Of a DNA stretch of 64,000 nt, positions 43,443 through 52,126 are shown one piece after another. How positions within the stretch are numbered: position 1 is the first letter of the stretch; each line of letters opens with the position of its first letter. Made by a program: the position numbers and the translations under genes. Location of the stretch: positions 5,560 through 69,559 of the forward strand of contig DIHL01000019.1 in the NCBI GenBank assembly GCA_002420145.1, written 5' to 3'. The stretch is from Bacteroidetes bacterium UBA5697 (GTDB lineage: Bacteria; Bacteroidota; Bacteroidia; B-17B0; Aurantibacillaceae). Below the pieces are notes generated by a model that did not search any database, was not told where the DNA came from, and saw only the letters and a list, made by a program, of their open reading frames with translations.

Positions 43443-43823
43443 CTATGCTCCGATTAATGCTTTATAAGCATCAGCAGATAATAAATCAGCTAATTCAGCT
43501 TCATTATCAATAGTAGCTTTAATCATCCAACCTTTTCCGTAAGCATCGTTATTTACTGATTCTGGAGCACTATCAATATCTTTATTCATTTCTAATACTT
43601 TACCAGTAATTGGCATAAATAAATCAGAAACCGTTTTAACTGCCTCAACTGTTCCAAAAATCTCTTCTCTTGCAACCGTTTCGCCAATAGTAGTAATATC
43701 TACATAAACGATATCGCCTAATTCTTTTTGAGCAAAATCAGTAATACCAATTGTTGCTACATTACCTTCAACACGAATCCATTCGTGGTCTTTTGTGTAC
43801 TTTAATTCTGATGGGAAATTCAT
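43443..43823 (-). CDS. gcvH: Glycine cleavage system H protein
   Basis: GcvH carries the lipoyl-bound aminomethyl group between the P, T and L proteins. 126 residues; lipoylation site K63 in GTVEAVKTVSDL, and LKYTKDHEWI at the start. No gcvP or gcvT nearby. Upstream lies an unusual hairpin flanked by direct repeats (43836-43923). Confidence 0.96.
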   Translation of the reverse strand: MNFPSELKYTKDHEWIRVEGNVATIGITDFAQKELGDIVYVDITTIGETVAREEIFGTVEAVKTVSDLFMPITGKVLEMNKDIDSAPESVNNDAYGKGWMIKATIDNEAELADLLSADAYKALIGA

Positions 43824-43835
43824 ATGTTTTAAATT

Positions 43836-43923
43836 ATTGTTTTTTAGTTGTCATATGGTATACCCTGTTTAATTTGTTTGTGTTTTTGTAAACACGGGTA
43901 TTTCATATAATTGTTTTTTAGTT
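43836..43923. repeat. 60-bp hairpin flanked by perfect 14-bp direct repeats
   Basis: ATTGTTTTTTAGTT occurs at 43836-43849 and again at 43910-43923. Between them TCATATGGTATACCCTGTTTA (43851-) faces TAAACACGGGTATTTCATATA (43889-43909), an imperfect inverted repeat with one bulge. The 282-bp gap between gcvH and the dehydrogenase holds no gene. The pattern could be a small palindromic insertion with target duplication, or an mRNA leader hairpin. Confidence 0.6.
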
Positions 43924-44105
43924 TTAGTGCAAGTTTTGACAAATATATAGGTTTATATTAATTTTTTAAAGAAATAAGTTATCAAATTAATACCAAAAAA
44001 AGGTTTAAAACTCTATTTGTATTTATGCCTTACCATTTTTAGATTTACATCGCTTAAATAAAGGTTAATTCTTTGATTTGGCGCCCTAATTTAAATCTAA
44101 TAAAA

Positions 44106-45017
44106 ATGAAAAATATTACAGTTATAGGAAGCGGTACAATGGGAAATGGTATTGCTCATGTATTTGCTCAATTTGGTTACTCTGTAAACTTAGTAGACAT
44201 TAGCGAACCAGCTTTACAAAAAGCCTTAGCTACGATTGCTAAAAACATTGATAGACAAGTAGCAAAAGGCACTGTTACTGAAGCTGATAAAACAGCTACC
44301 TTAGCTAATATCAAAACCTTTACAAAATTAGAAGAAGGTGCAAAAAACGCAGATTTAGTAGTTGAAGCCGCTAGCGAAAATGTAAATGTAAAACTAGCTA
44401 TCTTTAAACAATTGGATGAAATTTGCCCTCCTCACACTATTTTAGCAAGTAACACATCTTCTATTTCTATCACTCAAATTGCAGCCGTTACTAAGCGTGC
44501 AGATAAAGTTATTGGAATGCATTTTATGAATCCAGTTCCAGTGATGAAGCTAATTGAAGTGATTCGCGGTTACTCTACAAGTAATGAAGTTTGTCATTTA
44601 ATTATGGAAACTTCTAAAAAATTAAATAAAATCCCAACTGAAGTAAATGATTATCCTGGATTTGTGGCTAACAAAATTTTAATGCCAATGATTAACGAAG
44701 CAATCATTACTTTATACGAAGGCGTTGCAGGTGTTGAAGAAATTGATACGGTCATGAAATTAGGAATGGCTCATCCAATGGGGCCTTTACAATTAGCTGA
44801 TTTTATTGGACTAGATGTTTGCTTAAATATTTTACGCGTATTACAAGATGGTTTTGGAAATCCAAAATACGCTCCATGTCCTTTATTGGTAAATATGGTT
44901 ACGGCTGGACATTTAGGAGTGAAAAGTGGAAAAGGATTTTATGATTACTCTGCAGGTACAAAAGATTTAGTATTAGCAGAACGTTTTAAGAAAACATCAA
45001 CAACTGTTTTAGCATAA
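44106..45017 (+). CDS. hbd: 3-hydroxybutyryl-CoA dehydrogenase
   Basis: A 303-residue NAD(P)-dependent 3-hydroxyacyl-CoA dehydrogenase. GSGTMGNGIAHVFAQFG binds NAD; EAASENVNVK, SNTSSISITQIA, GMHFMNPVPVMKLIEVI (catalytic His) and the C-terminal domain NKILMPMINEAI and GKGFYDY complete the family pattern. Single-domain, so not a FadB fusion. It serves fatty-acid or polyhydroxybutyrate-type metabolism, or butyrate pathways. Start at ATG 44106 (MKNITVIG); a TTG 33 bp earlier adds an atypical leader. The next gene is 3 bp away. Confidence 0.92.
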   Translation: MKNITVIGSGTMGNGIAHVFAQFGYSVNLVDISEPALQKALATIAKNIDRQVAKGTVTEADKTATLANIKTFTKLEEGAKNADLVVEAASENVNVKLAIFKQLDEICPPHTILASNTSSISITQIAAVTKRADKVIGMHFMNPVPVMKLIEVIRGYSTSNEVCHLIMETSKKLNKIPTEVNDYPGFVANKILMPMINEAIITLYEGVAGVEEIDTVMKLGMAHPMGPLQLADFIGLDVCLNILRVLQDGFGNPKYAPCPLLVNMVTAGHLGVKSGKGFYDYSAGTKDLVLAERFKKTSTTVLA

Positions 45018-45020
45018 TAT

Positions 45021-45482
45021 ATGCCTGATAGCTCTATATTTCAAATTGAATTTCCACCAATAAAAAGTGCTGGAGTGTATTATTTTAATACATCTTCTGG
45101 TTTGCGCTACGAAGTTCGCTTTGGACGTAGACAAGATAATATACTACACTCTACTATTGTATTTGGAGTTATTAATGAAGAGTTTGAAGGCGAAGAATAT
45201 GTAACAACAAATCGTGGAGAAGTTTACAGAGTCATGAATACCATTGTGAAAATCGTAAAAGATTTCATGGAGCAACATTCAAAAGTAAATATCTATGAAT
45301 TTCATGCCATTGATAGAGATGATGAAGAAGAGCATCAGGCCAACGAAACTGATGTAAAGAAAAATAAAATAAAAGGAAACGCTCGATTGAAATTATATAA
45401 ACGTTATCTACCAAAAATTTTTGAAGATGGTTGGAACTTTAATTTTGATGGAAATAATGCAATAGTAACAAAGATTAACTAA
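45021..45482 (+). CDS. Conserved small protein, unknown
   Basis: Not recognised. 153 residues, no signal peptide. N-terminal strands (VYYFNTSSGLRYEVRFGRRQ, TIVFGVINEEFEGEEYVTT), a long helix (VYRVMNTIVKIVKDFMEQH), a strand and a charged linker, then RLKLYKRYLPKIFEDGWNF, the pattern of phage or mobile-element proteins whose sequence ends in R..LY.R.... It is 3 bp after the dehydrogenase and 10 bp before the pRiA4b-type gene. Confidence 0.65.
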   Translation: MPDSSIFQIEFPPIKSAGVYYFNTSSGLRYEVRFGRRQDNILHSTIVFGVINEEFEGEEYVTTNRGEVYRVMNTIVKIVKDFMEQHSKVNIYEFHAIDRDDEEEHQANETDVKKNKIKGNARLKLYKRYLPKIFEDGWNFNFDGNNAIVTKIN

Positions 45483-45492
45483 GAAATTAAAC

Positions 45493-46194
45493 ATGGCTGT
45501 ATACAAGTTTAAATTATTCATAGAAGATAACGAAGATATTTACAGAGAAATAGAAATATTATCTGGACAAACTTTCGAAGATTTTCACAATGCTATTCAA
45601 GAGGCTTACAAGTTTGATAAAAAACATGCTGCCTCTTTTTTTGTAAGTGATGACTACTGGAGAAAAGACCAAGAGATTACACTTCGACCTGAAGATTTAC
45701 CTTTAGATGCTGATGAAGTTCGTAAAGGCGTATCTCCTAAAAACTTAATGGCAAAAACAAAAATTGCTAAATACATTGATAGTCCTCGTCAGCGTTTTAT
45801 GTACGTGTTTGACCCAGCTGTAAAATGGGCTTTTTGTATTGAGTTAATGAAAATTTTACCAGATAATCCAAAAGGCACTTATCCTTCTTGTGTAAAATCT
45901 ATTGGAAATCCGCCTAAACAATACAAACAATCTTTAATGGCTAAAGGTGAATTAACACCTGACCAAGCAATGGCTAGTATGCTAAATGACCCTGAAATTG
46001 CTGACGAAAGTGAAATTTATAAAGCTATTAAAAATGATACGATTGGTATTGATGAAGGAGATTTAAATCATCTAGAAGGTGAAGAAGGAGAAGATGTTGG
46101 AGGTGAAGAAGATGAATTTGGAAGTGATGATGACGAAATGGATAATGACGATGATCACGAAATCCCTGAAGATTACGGACACGACGAAGATTAA
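45493..46194 (+). CDS. pRiA4b ORF-3-like protein with acidic tail
   Basis: 233 residues. The N-terminal domain (YKFKLFIEDNEDIYREIEIL, TFEDFHNAIQEAYKFD..HAASFFV, then FMYVFDPAVKWAFCIELMKI) fits the pRiA4b ORF-3 / IS1096-passenger family, of unknown function. A long run of Asp, Glu and Gly forms the last 45 residues, an unusual acidic tail that suggests binding to a basic partner. Despite the family name, no insertion sequence lies here. Cotranscription with the unknown gene before it is likely. Confidence 0.8.
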   Translation: MAVYKFKLFIEDNEDIYREIEILSGQTFEDFHNAIQEAYKFDKKHAASFFVSDDYWRKDQEITLRPEDLPLDADEVRKGVSPKNLMAKTKIAKYIDSPRQRFMYVFDPAVKWAFCIELMKILPDNPKGTYPSCVKSIGNPPKQYKQSLMAKGELTPDQAMASMLNDPEIADESEIYKAIKNDTIGIDEGDLNHLEGEEGEDVGGEEDEFGSDDDEMDNDDDHEIPEDYGHDED

Positions 46195-46237
46195 AAATTA
46201 AAAAACAAATAAGTACGAATAAATAAACCCCAAAACT

Positions 46238-47701
46238 ATGCAAACCAAAGAAACAGCAAATGCCGCTTATGAAACGCAACTAAACGATTGGATTGTTCAG
46301 GAGAAAGCAGCGATTGAATTAATTGGAACCATTGGAAAATTATGGTTCGAAAAATCTATTGAATTAATTTTATTCAGAAATCAATTAGTAGATAGAAGTG
46401 TAAGTGAAATTATGAACTTACATTTATACGCTAAAAATATAGTAAAGAAAACTATCTCAGTAAATGACACATTAGCTATTGCAACTGCTATTAATAATGC
46501 AGCTGTTTGCCCTTCTCGTGTTGATATTGGAAAATTGGCTTACGAATACCAACAAGAAAAATCTAACTTTAAATCAGTTGATGAATTTATTGGTAATAAA
46601 TTAAAAGATTTAATCGGTGCAAAATCAACTGTTACTCCTAAAGATGTTGTATTATATGGTTTTGGTCGTATTGGACGTTTAGCAGCACGTGAGTTAATTT
46701 CTCAAGCTGGTAAAGGGGAGCAATTACGTTTACGTGCTATTGTTACTCGTGGAAGCAGTAATGATGATATTGTTAAGCGTGCAGATTTATTACGTACTGA
46801 TTCAGTTCATGGTAATTTCCCAGGAACTGTTATTGAAGATTTAGAAAACAAAGCCTTAATCATTAACGGACATACTGTTCATATGATTGATGCTAAAAAT
46901 CCTGAAGATGTAGATTATACAGCTTACGGTATCGATAACGCTTTATTAATTGATAACACAGGTGTTTTTAGAGATGATGTTGAATTAAGCCGTCACTTAA
47001 AAGCAAAAGGAATTAGCAAAGTATTATTAACAGCTCCTGCAAAAGGTAATGTTCCTAATGTTGTTCATGGTGTAAATCATGAAACGGTAGACACTAAGAA
47101 CGGACAAATTTTCTCTGCAGCATCTTGTACTACAAATGCGATTATGCCAATCCTTTATGTTATTGACAAAGAATTAGGAATTCAAAAAGGACATATCGAA
47201 ACAGTTCACTCTTATACAAATGACCAAAACTTGTTGGACAATTACCACAAAAAATACCGTCGTGGTCGTTCAGCAGCTTTAAACATGGTTATTACAGAAA
47301 CTGGTGCAGAGAGTGCTTTGAAAAAAGTATTACCTCACTTAGCTGGTAAATTTACAGCTAACTCAGTTCGTGTACCAACACCAAATGTATCCTTAGCTAT
47401 CTTAAACTTAAACATCAATAAAGAGGTAACTCGCGACGAAGTAAACGAAATCATTCGTAAATATGCTTTAAACGGTGCTTTAGTGGAGCAAATTCAATAC
47501 GCTTTTAGTAATGAGTTAGTATCTTCTGATGTGATTGGTAATCCTTGTCCTTCTGTATTTGATAGTAATGCCACAATTATCTCTCCAGACAAAAAGAGCA
47601 TTGTATTATACGTATGGTATGATAACGAATACGGATACACTCGTCAGGTAATTCGTTTCAGTAAACATATTGCTGAAGTAAGAAGAGCTACTTATTACTA
47701 G
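46238..47701 (+). CDS. gapA: Glyceraldehyde-3-phosphate dehydrogenase, long type
   Basis: 487 residues. The core begins with GFGRIGRLAARELI near residue 138 and has the catalytic cysteine C297 in SAASCTTNAIMP, HSYTNDQNLLDN, and DNEYGYTRQVIRFSKH near the end. About 130 residues of helical sequence precede it, a length seen in GAPDH of Bacteroidota and some proteobacteria. The role of the extension is unknown. Two hairpins follow. Confidence 0.93.
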   Translation: MQTKETANAAYETQLNDWIVQEKAAIELIGTIGKLWFEKSIELILFRNQLVDRSVSEIMNLHLYAKNIVKKTISVNDTLAIATAINNAAVCPSRVDIGKLAYEYQQEKSNFKSVDEFIGNKLKDLIGAKSTVTPKDVVLYGFGRIGRLAARELISQAGKGEQLRLRAIVTRGSSNDDIVKRADLLRTDSVHGNFPGTVIEDLENKALIINGHTVHMIDAKNPEDVDYTAYGIDNALLIDNTGVFRDDVELSRHLKAKGISKVLLTAPAKGNVPNVVHGVNHETVDTKNGQIFSAASCTTNAIMPILYVIDKELGIQKGHIETVHSYTNDQNLLDNYHKKYRRGRSAALNMVITETGAESALKKVLPHLAGKFTANSVRVPTPNVSLAILNLNINKEVTRDEVNEIIRKYALNGALVEQIQYAFSNELVSSDVIGNPCPSVFDSNATIISPDKKSIVLYVWYDNEYGYTRQVIRFSKHIAEVRRATYY

Positions 47702-47720
47702 TAATCATTCATGAAAAAAT

Positions 47721-47757
47721 AAAAAAATCCCATCCACTGATAGTGGATGGGATTTTT
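47721..47757 (+). terminator. Terminator of the GAPDH gene
   Basis: AAAATCCCATCCACT / AGTGGATGGGATTTT, 15-bp stem with a GAT loop, then T residues. Confidence 0.93.
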
Positions 47758-47774
47758 TGTAATTATTTAATCCA

Positions 47775-47801
47775 CAAAAAAGCCTTCCGGTTGGGAAGGC
47801 T
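47775..47801 (-). terminator. Terminator of dnaJ
   Basis: GCCTTCC (47782-47788) and GGAAGGC (47794-47800) with an A tract on the left that is a T tail for minus-strand transcription. Back to back with the GAPDH terminator. Confidence 0.88.
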
Positions 47802-47823
47802 CTATGCAATATTAATATTTTAA

Positions 47824-48972
47824 CTATTCAAAATATTCTTTCATTCTATCAAAGAAACCTTTTTCTTTTCGATTAGGATTTGGCGCAAAGTTTTTAGATG
47901 CTCTAAAAGCTTCTAAAGCTTTTTTCTCTTCAGCTGATAGATGTTGAGGAGTCCAAACATTAATATTAATCAATAAATCACCTGTACCATATGAATTAAC
48001 ATCTGGTAACCCTTTACCTTTCAATCTCAACACCTTACCACTTTGAGTTCCTGGTTCAATTTTAATTTTCACTTTGGCATCCACTGTAGGAATTTCGATA
48101 CTCGTTCCTAAAGCAGCATCTGCAAAATTCACATAACTATCGTAAAACAAATTACTACCATCACGTTTCAATTCTAAATGTTCTTCCTCTTCAATTAAAA
48201 CTAACAAATCCCCATTAATTCCACCACGAGGCGCCGCATTACCTTTACCTCCAACTGATAATTGCATCCCTTCTGCTACACCTGCAGGAATATTAATTGA
48301 AATTACTTCTTCCGCTCTAACAATTCCATCGCCATGACAGGTATTACATTTATCTTTTACTGTTTTTCCTTCGCCATTACAACCACTACATGTTGTTTGT
48401 GTTTGCATAGCTCCTAAAAAAGTTTGTTGAGTTCTTACTTGAACTCCAGAACCATTACATAATTTACAAGTATCAAAAGTTCCATTTTTAGCCCCGCTAC
48501 CCTTACAAGTATTGCAACTTACAAACTTATTTACTTTTAATTTCTTCTCTACTCCTTTTGCAATTTCTTGAAGATTCAATTTCACTTTTATACGTAAGTT
48601 TGAACCGCGCACTACGCGTCGTCCACCACCACGAGAGCTACCACTAAAACCACCAAAGCCGCCGCCGCCAAAAATATCACCAAACTGACTAAAGATATCA
48701 TCCATATTCATTCCGCCTCCATAGCCACCATTGCCACCACTTGCTCCACCAACTCCAGCATGCCCAAATTGGTTGTAACGTTGACGTTTTTCTGGATTAC
48801 TTAAAATCTCATAAGCTTCAGCTGCTTCTTTAAATCTTTCTTCAGCAGCTTTGTCATCCGGATTTTTATCTGGATGATATTTAATAGCTAGTTTACGATA
48901 TGCTTTTTTAATTTCATCATCGCTAGCGCTTTTTGACACTCCTAATATTTCGTAATAATCTCTTTTGCTCAT
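47824..48972 (-). CDS. dnaJ: Chaperone protein DnaJ
   Basis: 382 residues. J-domain with HPD at 33-35, Gly/Phe-rich linker (about 75-118), four zinc CxxCxGxG repeats (CNTCKGSG, CKLCNGSG, CSGCNGEG, CNTCHGDG) and the C-terminal substrate-binding domain. Co-chaperone of DnaK. It follows grpE by 11 bp and shares its promoter (49556-49563); dnaK is not in the window. Confidence 0.97.
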   Translation of the reverse strand: MSKRDYYEILGVSKSASDDEIKKAYRKLAIKYHPDKNPDDKAAEERFKEAAEAYEILSNPEKRQRYNQFGHAGVGGASGGNGGYGGGMNMDDIFSQFGDIFGGGGFGGFSGSSRGGGRRVVRGSNLRIKVKLNLQEIAKGVEKKLKVNKFVSCNTCKGSGAKNGTFDTCKLCNGSGVQVRTQQTFLGAMQTQTTCSGCNGEGKTVKDKCNTCHGDGIVRAEEVISINIPAGVAEGMQLSVGGKGNAAPRGGINGDLLVLIEEEEHLELKRDGSNLFYDSYVNFADAALGTSIEIPTVDAKVKIKIEPGTQSGKVLRLKGKGLPDVNSYGTGDLLININVWTPQHLSAEEKKALEAFRASKNFAPNPNRKEKGFFDRMKEYFE

Positions 48973-48983
48973 TTTTACAATAA

Positions 48984-49541
48984 TTAATTACCTACAACAA
49001 CTTTAGCAAAACGAATTACCTTATCTCCTAATTTATATCCTTTTTCAACTTCATCGATTACTTTACCCTTCATGTCTTCTGACGGAGCTGGAATATTAGT
49101 AATTGATTCCATGACATCCACGTCAAATGGTTTTCCTATACTTTCAATTGGTTCTAAACCTTTTTGAGTACAAGCTAATTTTAATTTATGGTAAATTAAA
49201 GAAATCCCCTCTTTGATTGGCTCTACTTCAGTAACGCTTTCGTTAGCTTTAATCGCTCTTTCAAAATCATCAATAGATGGAATAATGGCTTTAAATACAT
49301 CTTCTCCAGCTGTTCGAATAATATCAGATTTTTCTTTGATGGTACGTTTACGGTAATTATCAAATTCTGAATAAAGACGTAAATATTTATCGTTTAACTC
49401 AGCAATTTTTGCCTCGTAGTTAATAGGTTGATTCGTATTTTCTTGGCTATTTTCAGTAGCTGAATCCTCTGTAGTTTGGTCGTTATTAGACACAGTATTT
49501 TCTTCCGTTTGGTTCAATTGTTCTTTCTCGTTCTGTTCCAT
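48984..49541 (-). CDS. grpE: Nucleotide exchange factor GrpE
   Basis: 185 residues. Low-complexity Glu/Gln/Asn N-terminal arm (about 1-45), long coiled-coil helix (YEAKIAELNDKYLRLYSEFDN), and the beta-wing ending YKLGDKVIRFAKVVV. It releases ADP from DnaK. The start is ATG 49541 (MEQNEKEQ): the in-frame ATG at 49568 lies upstream of the TACATTTG promoter box. Operon with dnaJ. Confidence 0.95.
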   Translation of the reverse strand: MEQNEKEQLNQTEENTVSNNDQTTEDSATENSQENTNQPINYEAKIAELNDKYLRLYSEFDNYRKRTIKEKSDIIRTAGEDVFKAIIPSIDDFERAIKANESVTEVEPIKEGISLIYHKLKLACTQKGLEPIESIGKPFDVDVMESITNIPAPSEDMKGKVIDEVEKGYKLGDKVIRFAKVVVGN

Positions 49542-49555
49542 AGTAAAATTTTTGG

Positions 49556-49563
49556 CAAATGTA
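49556..49563 (-). promoter_or_regulatory. -7 promoter box of grpE-dnaJ
   Basis: Minus-strand TACATTTG fits TAnnTTTG and is 14 nt before the grpE ATG. Confidence 0.55.
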
Positions 49564-49605
49564 GCCAATCAATATGCTTGCCACTTATAAAAACCCGAAA
49601 ATTTG

Positions 49606-50910
49606 TCAGTTTTTAATGAACTTAAACTCAGTTCTGCGGTTATATTCGTGTTCTTTGTCAGAACAAACCACACCATTGGCACATCGGTTCCTTATTTCAA
49701 GCTCACCTTTTCCAACCGCTTTTAAGCGAGATCTATTAATTCCCTTACTAACTAAGTAGTCAATGACAGCATTTGAACGATTTTCAGCTAATTTTAGGTT
49801 ACTCGCATCATCTCCTTGTGAATCGGTATGAGATATCACTTCTAAAATCACATTTGGAGAAGCATTTAAAATCACTAAAACCTTATCAAGCACAATCTCA
49901 CTTTCTGTTAAAATATTATATTTTGCTGATTCGTAATAGATGTTTTCTGTGACCGTTAAGTTTTTATTAGCTGTAGAATTAAACTTTTTATACTTCATCG
50001 TAATATCATCGTCCTCTTCCAACTCGCTTAATTTGGCAACATCAACCGCTAATAATTTATATTCAAAATTACCTAGAGCATTTTTTTTAAATTCAGAAAC
50101 TATCTCACCATTTTGTTTAGCTAGATAAACTTTTGGCCCGCCTTTCGTTGTATTATTTTGTTCAATTCTAATACTTAAGTTTTGGGTAGTATCCACTTGT
50201 TTAAATACAAAATCACCAAATCCATCTGTAGATGTTTTATTAATTGTATCCGTATTCCCTTTTACTAAATACACTTGATGTTCGGTTAAAGGACTTTTTG
50301 CTTTATCTCCTAATAATAATTTACCCGAAATGTCGGCTGTAGAATATGCTGCATTAACTTTACAAATATTTTGAAAGGTCTTTTCCAACACTTCAAAACT
50401 ATCAGTTTCTAAATACAATCTTCCTTTAGGATTTACTAAAAATAAAGATGGCATTTTTGATACTTTAAAAGCCGTTACCGTTTTATCTTTAGAACCTCCT
50501 TCGGCTAAATAATTTGTTTTTTTACCAGTAAATTTAGATTTAGCGTAATTAGTTTCAGTTAAAATAGTTTGCCATTTGCTGTAATCTTTCTCAATACAAA
50601 TAGTCACATATTCAATGTCACTAGCGCCTTTACAAGAATTATTTTGGTATTTATTTAAAATACGCTCTACATCATTATTAAACGCTATTAATTCTTTTGT
50701 AGATTTCTCACCAGAATAAAAATATACTAAAACAAATCGATCAACAGTTGATTTAGCATTCGGTAAATCAATATTAGTGGATTTTTTATCTTGATTTAAA
50801 ACAACAATCCTTGAAAAAGGTATTTTTTCACCTACTCTTAGTTTTTCGGTTTTTTGAGCATTTGCTAAAAAGCTTAAAAGTATAGAGGCAAATAAAATTA
50901 TTGTTTTCAT
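49606..50910 (-). CDS. OmpA-domain protein with cysteine-less thioredoxin-like domain (paralogue 4)
   Basis: 434 residues: signal peptide (LANAQ), a thioredoxin-like domain (about 22-185) in which the WCxxC position reads YSGEKSTK while the fold remains (KMPSLFLVNPKGRL contains the cis-Pro), a beta-sandwich segment (about 190-290) and a C-terminal OmpA domain (about 325-434) with VISHTDSQGDD, LAENRS and IRNRC..GVVCSDKEHEYNRRTEF. OmpA domains bind diaminopimelate of peptidoglycan. The start overlaps the stop of the upstream paralogue (ATGA), so they are coupled. Function unknown; it may sense rather than catalyse. Confidence 0.85.
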   Translation of the reverse strand: MKTIILFASILLSFLANAQKTEKLRVGEKIPFSRIVVLNQDKKSTNIDLPNAKSTVDRFVLVYFYSGEKSTKELIAFNNDVERILNKYQNNSCKGASDIEYVTICIEKDYSKWQTILTETNYAKSKFTGKKTNYLAEGGSKDKTVTAFKVSKMPSLFLVNPKGRLYLETDSFEVLEKTFQNICKVNAAYSTADISGKLLLGDKAKSPLTEHQVYLVKGNTDTINKTSTDGFGDFVFKQVDTTQNLSIRIEQNNTTKGGPKVYLAKQNGEIVSEFKKNALGNFEYKLLAVDVAKLSELEEDDDITMKYKKFNSTANKNLTVTENIYYESAKYNILTESEIVLDKVLVILNASPNVILEVISHTDSQGDDASNLKLAENRSNAVIDYLVSKGINRSRLKAVGKGELEIRNRCANGVVCSDKEHEYNRRTEFKFIKN

Positions 50911-52115
50911 TTTTTCGAAAATTTAAATTCTGTTCTTCTATTATATTCATGTTCCTTATCAGAACATTCTAATCCGTTTACACACCTATTTCTTATTTCA
51001 GTTTCGCCTTTTCCTTCTGCACTTAATCGTTCTGAACTAATACCTATCGAAGTTAAATATTTAACCACAGTTTCCGAACGTTTAAGGGATAAATTTAAGT
51101 TACTTTCGTCATCTCCCTGAGAATCAGTATGTGAAACTATTTTTAACTTATATTCAGGATATGAATTTAAGCCATTTTTTATTTTTTCCAATAATTCTTT
51201 AGAGTTTTTTGTCAATTCACTTTCTCCCAATTCATAATACAGAGTTTCTGTAATTACAAAGTTGCTAACCCGTTTCGTTTTCAATTCTGCAAATTTTTTC
51301 TCAATAGGATCTTCCTCTTTAATTCCTGGAAGAGTTATTAATTTAGATTGTAGTACTTTATACTCAAAGCCCTCGTCATTTGACTTAAATTTACCTAATA
51401 AAATACCCGTTTGAGTTCCTAAAACCACAAATTTTATATTTTTATCTTCTTCTTTTACTTTTATTACATAATTTTTTGTCAAATCTGGAATTTCAATATT
51501 TATTTCACCATCATTATTACTTACCAAAGTAGCCGTTGTATCGTTATCAATCCCACTTAAAACAGTAATAGGTTTGTCTTTGTACGCTTTTACTCCACTA
51601 TTAGTTTCCACTAGAAGTTTTAAACGTAATACTTTATATTTAATAGTATCTGTTTTACAAGCTATATCTCCAACCGATTCAAAATTTTTGGTAATGCCAC
51701 ACAATTCATTTTTCTCGTCATATACCACTAACAAAGGAAAATCTGATTCTTTTAAATTTAAATTGCTAAACATTGAATTTTCGGGTACTCGATAAAGTTG
51801 AGTGGGAATTTTAGTTCCAATGTTATCAGCTCGTTTTTTCATTAATTGACCTGAAAAATAAATAGGAAATAAGGTGATTTTTCGTTCTCTAAACACAAAC
51901 GAAGCAGCATTTGCAATCAAATCTGCCGCATTTTCGGTGTGAATATCAAAAAACAGAAAAGCTTTCTTTTCATGTTTAGAAAACTTATAAGTATGTTTTA
52001 CTTTTGCCTTATCTAAATATTCAATGGTTTCGTAAGGTAATTTATTAGGAATATTAGGCTGTGCAAAATAACATAAGCCTATTACATTAAAAAGGACAAA
52101 CAAAATCTGCTTCAT
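50907..52115 (-). CDS. OmpA-domain protein, tandem paralogue 3
   Basis: 402 residues. Signal peptide to about 19, a divergent thioredoxin-like region (ITLFPIYFSGQL, FPLLVVYDEKNELCG), a linker sandwich and an OmpA domain with IVSHTDSQGDD, LSLKRSETVVKYL and IRNRCVNGLECSDKEHEYNRRTEF. Very similar to paralogue 2 along its whole length, so they come from a recent duplication. No CxxC. Overlap of 4 bp with paralogue 4. Confidence 0.85.
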   Translation of the reverse strand: MKQILFVLFNVIGLCYFAQPNIPNKLPYETIEYLDKAKVKHTYKFSKHEKKAFLFFDIHTENAADLIANAASFVFRERKITLFPIYFSGQLMKKRADNIGTKIPTQLYRVPENSMFSNLNLKESDFPLLVVYDEKNELCGITKNFESVGDIACKTDTIKYKVLRLKLLVETNSGVKAYKDKPITVLSGIDNDTTATLVSNNDGEINIEIPDLTKNYVIKVKEEDKNIKFVVLGTQTGILLGKFKSNDEGFEYKVLQSKLITLPGIKEEDPIEKKFAELKTKRVSNFVITETLYYELGESELTKNSKELLEKIKNGLNSYPEYKLKIVSHTDSQGDDESNLNLSLKRSETVVKYLTSIGISSERLSAEGKGETEIRNRCVNGLECSDKEHEYNRRTEFKFSKK

Positions 52116-52126
52116 TGTTTTAAGTT

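Noticed and set aside
45493..46194. Insertion sequence at the pRiA4b ORF-3-like gene
   Set aside because: No transposase, inverted ends or target duplication seen; the name is historical.
49542..49568. grpE start at ATG 49568
   Set aside because: Upstream of the TACATTTG box; the family N-terminus begins at ATG 49541.
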